DNA from: Klebsiella pneumoniae
Lineage (GTDB): Bacteria; Myxococcota_A; UBA796; GCA-2862545
Direction of reading: 5' to 3'
Assembly (NCBI GenBank): GCA_945882675.1
Contig: CAMCWU010000002.1
Coordinates: 1-56,259 of the forward strand
DNA length: 56,259 nt
How positions within the stretch are numbered: the stretch's first letter is position 1; each line of letters starts with the position of its first letter. Made by a program: the position numbers and the translations under genes. The notes below the pieces were generated by a model that was not told the DNA's origin, did no database searches, and was given only the letters and a program-made list of their open reading frames with translations. Shown here in pieces: positions 53,201-56,259 of the stretch.

Positions 53201-54199
53201 GTGGAGGACGCGCGGAGGGCGCTGGACCACTGGGATGTGCCGGGGGAGCTCCGGCCGGTCGACTCGGGGCTCATCAACCAGACCTGGGCGGTCGTGGACG
53301 GCGCGCGGACCACCGGGATCCTCCAGCGGCTGAACACGGCGATCTTCCGGGCGGTCGTCCACGAGGACATCGAAGCCGTCACGGCCCGCCTCGCGGAGCG
53401 CGGCATGCCGACGCCCCGGCTGGTGCGGACGCGAGCAGGCGGCCTGTGGCACGAGGATTCGACAGGTGTCTGGCGGATCCTCACGCCCGTGGGCGACCGG
53501 ACCGTCGCGAAGCTGGCGTCGCCGGAAGAGGCGCGGGAGGCCGGGCGGCTCGTGGCCCGTTTCCACGCGGAGACCAGAGACCTCGCGTGGGACTTCCGGA
53601 TGGTCCGGGCCGGCGCGCACGACACCGACCGGCACCTGACGCGCCTGAAAGAGGGCGTCGCACGCCACTCGGACCACCGCCTCCACCGGGACGTCGCGGC
53701 CCTGACGGTCGAGCTCGAGGCTGCCTGGCGGGCTTGGGGCGCCATTCCCGCCCTTCCGACGCGGATCATCCACGGGGACCTGAAGATCTCGAACCTCCGG
53801 TTCCTGGGCCCGCGGGCGCACGCGCTCGTGGATCTCGACACGCTGGCGCGCGGGACCCTCGACATCGAGCTCGGCGACGCGCTCCGCTCCTGGTGCAACA
53901 CGGGCTCCGAGGACACGCTGGAGCCCATGTTCGACGCCCACATCTTCGGCGCGGCGATGGCGGGCTACCGGGAAGCCGCCGCGGACGTCACCGACGCCGA
54001 GTGGGCCGCGATCGTGCCCGGCACCGAGCGGATCGCCACGGAGCTCGCCATGCGGTTCGCCCTCGACGCGCTCGACGAGAGCTACTTCGGCTGGAAGGAG
54101 GGCTTCGGGGGCCGAGGAGAGCACAACCTCCTGCGGGCGCGGGGGCAGGCGGCGCTCGCGCGGTCGATCCGGGAGCAGCGGAGCGCGCTGACGCCCTAG
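53201..54199 (+). CDS. Aminoglycoside/sugar phosphotransferase (APH) family protein
   Basis: GTG start; GLINQTWAVVDG, IIHGDLKISNLRFLGPRAHALVDLDTLARGTLDIELGDALRSWCN. Confidence 0.82.
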   Translation: MEDARRALDHWDVPGELRPVDSGLINQTWAVVDGARTTGILQRLNTAIFRAVVHEDIEAVTARLAERGMPTPRLVRTRAGGLWHEDSTGVWRILTPVGDRTVAKLASPEEAREAGRLVARFHAETRDLAWDFRMVRAGAHDTDRHLTRLKEGVARHSDHRLHRDVAALTVELEAAWRAWGAIPALPTRIIHGDLKISNLRFLGPRAHALVDLDTLARGTLDIELGDALRSWCNTGSEDTLEPMFDAHIFGAAMAGYREAAADVTDAEWAAIVPGTERIATELAMRFALDALDESYFGWKEGFGGRGEHNLLRARGQAALARSIREQRSALTP

Positions 54200-54244
54200 C
54201 CGACACGTCGTTCGTGGTACCCTCCCGACCCGGAGCCCCGCCCC

Positions 54245-55462
54245 ATGGACGTCCTGTTCCTCTCGCCCGCGTACCCACCGGAGATGATCCAGTTCACCCG
54301 CGGCCTCTCGCAGGCCGGGGCGCGGGTCTGGGGCGTGGGCGACAGCCATGTGGACGCGCTGCCGGCGAGCGTGCGCAGCCACCTCACCGCGTACCTGCAG
54401 GTCCCGCGCATCCTCGACGAGGACGACGTCATGGCGCGCGTGCACAACTGGCTCGACGGCCGGGAGATGGACCGGATCGAGGGCAACTGGGAGGTCGTCA
54501 CCCTCCTCGCCGCCCGGCTCCGCGAGCGGTACCGCGTCCCCGGCATGAGCGTGGACACCGTGACAGGCTTCCGGGACAAGCAGCTCATGAAGGAGCGCGT
54601 CGCCGCGGCGGGCCTGCGCGTGCCCCGGAGCTTCCGGGCCCGGTCGGTCGCGGAGCTGCGCGCGCACTGCAAGGAGCTTGGGTTCCCCCTCGTGATCAAG
54701 CCGGTCGCGGGCGCCGGCTCGGCCGACACGTTCCGGGTCGCCACGGGAGACGAGCTCGACCAGGCCATCCGCGCGACCGCCCACGTCTCCGAAGTCGTCG
54801 TGGAAGAGTGGGTGGAAGGCCAGGAGTTCACGTGCGAGACGCTGTGCGTGGACGGCGTTCCCGTCTTCGAGAGCGTCTCGATGTACCTCCCCAACACGCT
54901 CGTCGCGCGGCAGAACGAGTGGATCAGCCCGGTCATCCTCACCTTCCGCGATCTGGGCGCGCCGGAGCTCCAGGCAGGCCTCCAGCTCTCGCGCGACGCC
55001 ATCCGGGCGCTCGGCATGGGGACCGGCTTCACCCACATGGAGTGGTTCCGAAACGAGAGGGGGGAAGCCGTTTTCGGCGAAATCGCGTGCCGGCCGCCGG
55101 GCGCGAACATGGTCGACCTGATGAACTACGCGAACGACGTCGACCTGTTCCGCGAGTGGGCCAACGTTGTCGTGAAGCGCCGGTTCGAAGCTACGTTGAA
55201 GCGCGCGTGGAACGCCGCGATCATCTTCAAGCGCGCGCAGGGCCAGGGCCGCATCCGCCAGGTCATCGGGATGGACGACTTCCGCCGGAAGCACCGGGAC
55301 CACATCGCGCGGGAGGATCTGCTCCCCGTCGGCGCGCTGCGGCGCGACTGGAAGGCCACGTTCCTGTCGGACGGCAACCTCGTCGTGCGGCACCCGGACC
55401 TCGGCGAATGCCGGAAGCTCGCCGAGACCGCCGCGTCCTCCATCCGCATGATCGCGGGCTGA
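54245..55462 (+). CDS. ATP-grasp domain enzyme
   Basis: DKQLMKERVAAAGLRVPRSF...GFPLVIKPVAGAGSADTFRV...VEEWVEGQEFTCETLCVDG...GFTHMEWFRNERGEAVFGEIACRPPGANM. Confidence 0.88.
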   Translation: MDVLFLSPAYPPEMIQFTRGLSQAGARVWGVGDSHVDALPASVRSHLTAYLQVPRILDEDDVMARVHNWLDGREMDRIEGNWEVVTLLAARLRERYRVPGMSVDTVTGFRDKQLMKERVAAAGLRVPRSFRARSVAELRAHCKELGFPLVIKPVAGAGSADTFRVATGDELDQAIRATAHVSEVVVEEWVEGQEFTCETLCVDGVPVFESVSMYLPNTLVARQNEWISPVILTFRDLGAPELQAGLQLSRDAIRALGMGTGFTHMEWFRNERGEAVFGEIACRPPGANMVDLMNYANDVDLFREWANVVVKRRFEATLKRAWNAAIIFKRAQGQGRIRQVIGMDDFRRKHRDHIAREDLLPVGALRRDWKATFLSDGNLVVRHPDLGECRKLAETAASSIRMIAG

Positions 55463-55467
55463 GACCC

Positions 55468-56259
55468 ATGCTCCTCCTCCTCGCCGCCCTCGCAAGCGCC
55501 GCTCCCGCCACCACCCTCGACCACCGCGTGGAGTTCGCGATCGCGAGCGACCGCACGGTCACCACCCGCGTCACCTGGGTCGTGCGGATCGACGATCCGG
55601 CAGGGGTATCCGCCGGTCTCGTGGGCCCCGCATACCTCGACGGCGCGACGGACGGCTCCGCCCGGATGGTGGAGGACGTGCTGGCGCTGCCAGAAGGCGT
55701 CGCGGCGGGCCAGACGTTCACGCTCACCGCCACGCGCAAGGCGACCCTCGAATCTGCCGTATTCCTGGGCGCCCCGGGCCTGCCGGTCCAGCGCACGCAG
55801 GTGACGGTCCGCGCGCCCTCGAACCTCCCGCTGTCGGTGTGGGCCGACCCGAACGCGCACCCGAGCTGGTCGAGCAAGACGGGCCGCGTCCTCGATCTCG
55901 TGTGGGAGGACGTGCCCGAGGGCACCGACGTGCAGCTCGTGTGGAGCGTGCTGGACGACTGGTTCGAGGCCGGCTCCCGCACGACCGCGGCGGTCGCCGG
56001 GCGCCTCGCGTCCAAGTCGGATCTCGGCCGGGTCCTGGGGTCCGAGGCCGACTCCATCGGCCTGACGGAGGTCGTCAAGCGCGTCTACGACACCGTCTCG
56101 GTCGAGCCCGGCCAGATGGGGTCCTGGGCCACCGCGCGCCCCGCCCGCGAGCTGGTCAAGGGCGGCACGGCCACCGGCGCCGACCGGGGCGTCCTGCTGA
56201 TCAGCCTGCTGAAGATCGCGGGGTACGACGCCCGTCCCGCGTGGTACCGGCCGTACACC
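55468..56259 (+). CDS. Secreted DUF3857/transglutaminase-like protein, 3' end truncated by window edge
   Basis: Open to window end; MLLLLAALASAAPATTLDHRVEFAIASDRTVTTRVTWVVRIDD...LVKGGTATGADRGVLLISLLKIAGYDARPAWYRPYT. Confidence 0.65.
   Translation, partial: MLLLLAALASAAPATTLDHRVEFAIASDRTVTTRVTWVVRIDDPAGVSAGLVGPAYLDGATDGSARMVEDVLALPEGVAAGQTFTLTATRKATLESAVFLGAPGLPVQRTQVTVRAPSNLPLSVWADPNAHPSWSSKTGRVLDLVWEDVPEGTDVQLVWSVLDDWFEAGSRTTAAVAGRLASKSDLGRVLGSEADSIGLTEVVKRVYDTVSVEPGQMGSWATARPARELVKGGTATGADRGVLLISLLKIAGYDARPAWYRPYT

Overview
High-GC, densely packed chromosomal segment, most likely from a Myxococcota-type (myxobacterial or 'deltaproteobacterial') genome. That placement is inferred from a MYXO-CTERM-like C-terminus, many lipoproteins with Asp/Thr-rich linkers, several Ser/Thr kinases including a kinase-AAA-TPR giant, and RCC1/FG-GAP surface proteins. 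Recognisable housekeeping genes: asnS, eno, alr, surE, a class A PBP, pheS-pheT, ansA, ruvC-ruvA-ruvB. Accessory content: an MFS (AmpG/PAT-like) transporter, a UbiA-family prenyltransferase, a PIN/Phd toxin-antitoxin pair, tandem arylsulfotransferase-like lipoproteins followed by an ArsR-methyltransferase fusion, a fatty acid desaturase, a three-gene DUF1501/c-type-heme-motif secretion cluster, an HTTM operon carrying a pseudokinase, a sulfatase, an Asp-rich beta-helix protein, a kinase-AAA-TPR/TerB pair, and an APH-like/ATP-grasp/transglutaminase-like cluster. No rRNA, tRNA, CRISPR or transposase was found. Most unusual: (1) a 3 x 51-bp tandem array of perfect palindromes upstream of a toxin-antitoxin operon that is flanked by 47-bp direct repeats; (2) a PheT that appears to lack its tRNA-binding OB domain; (3) two degenerate kinases, one in an HTTM-ruvCAB operon with an RRRLRR-motif tail; (4) an intergenic-type GC repeat captured twice in frame inside a PEGA kinase; (5) an unannotated 35-aa Lys-rich miniprotein. 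All family assignments are from reading translated sequence by eye, with no database search.
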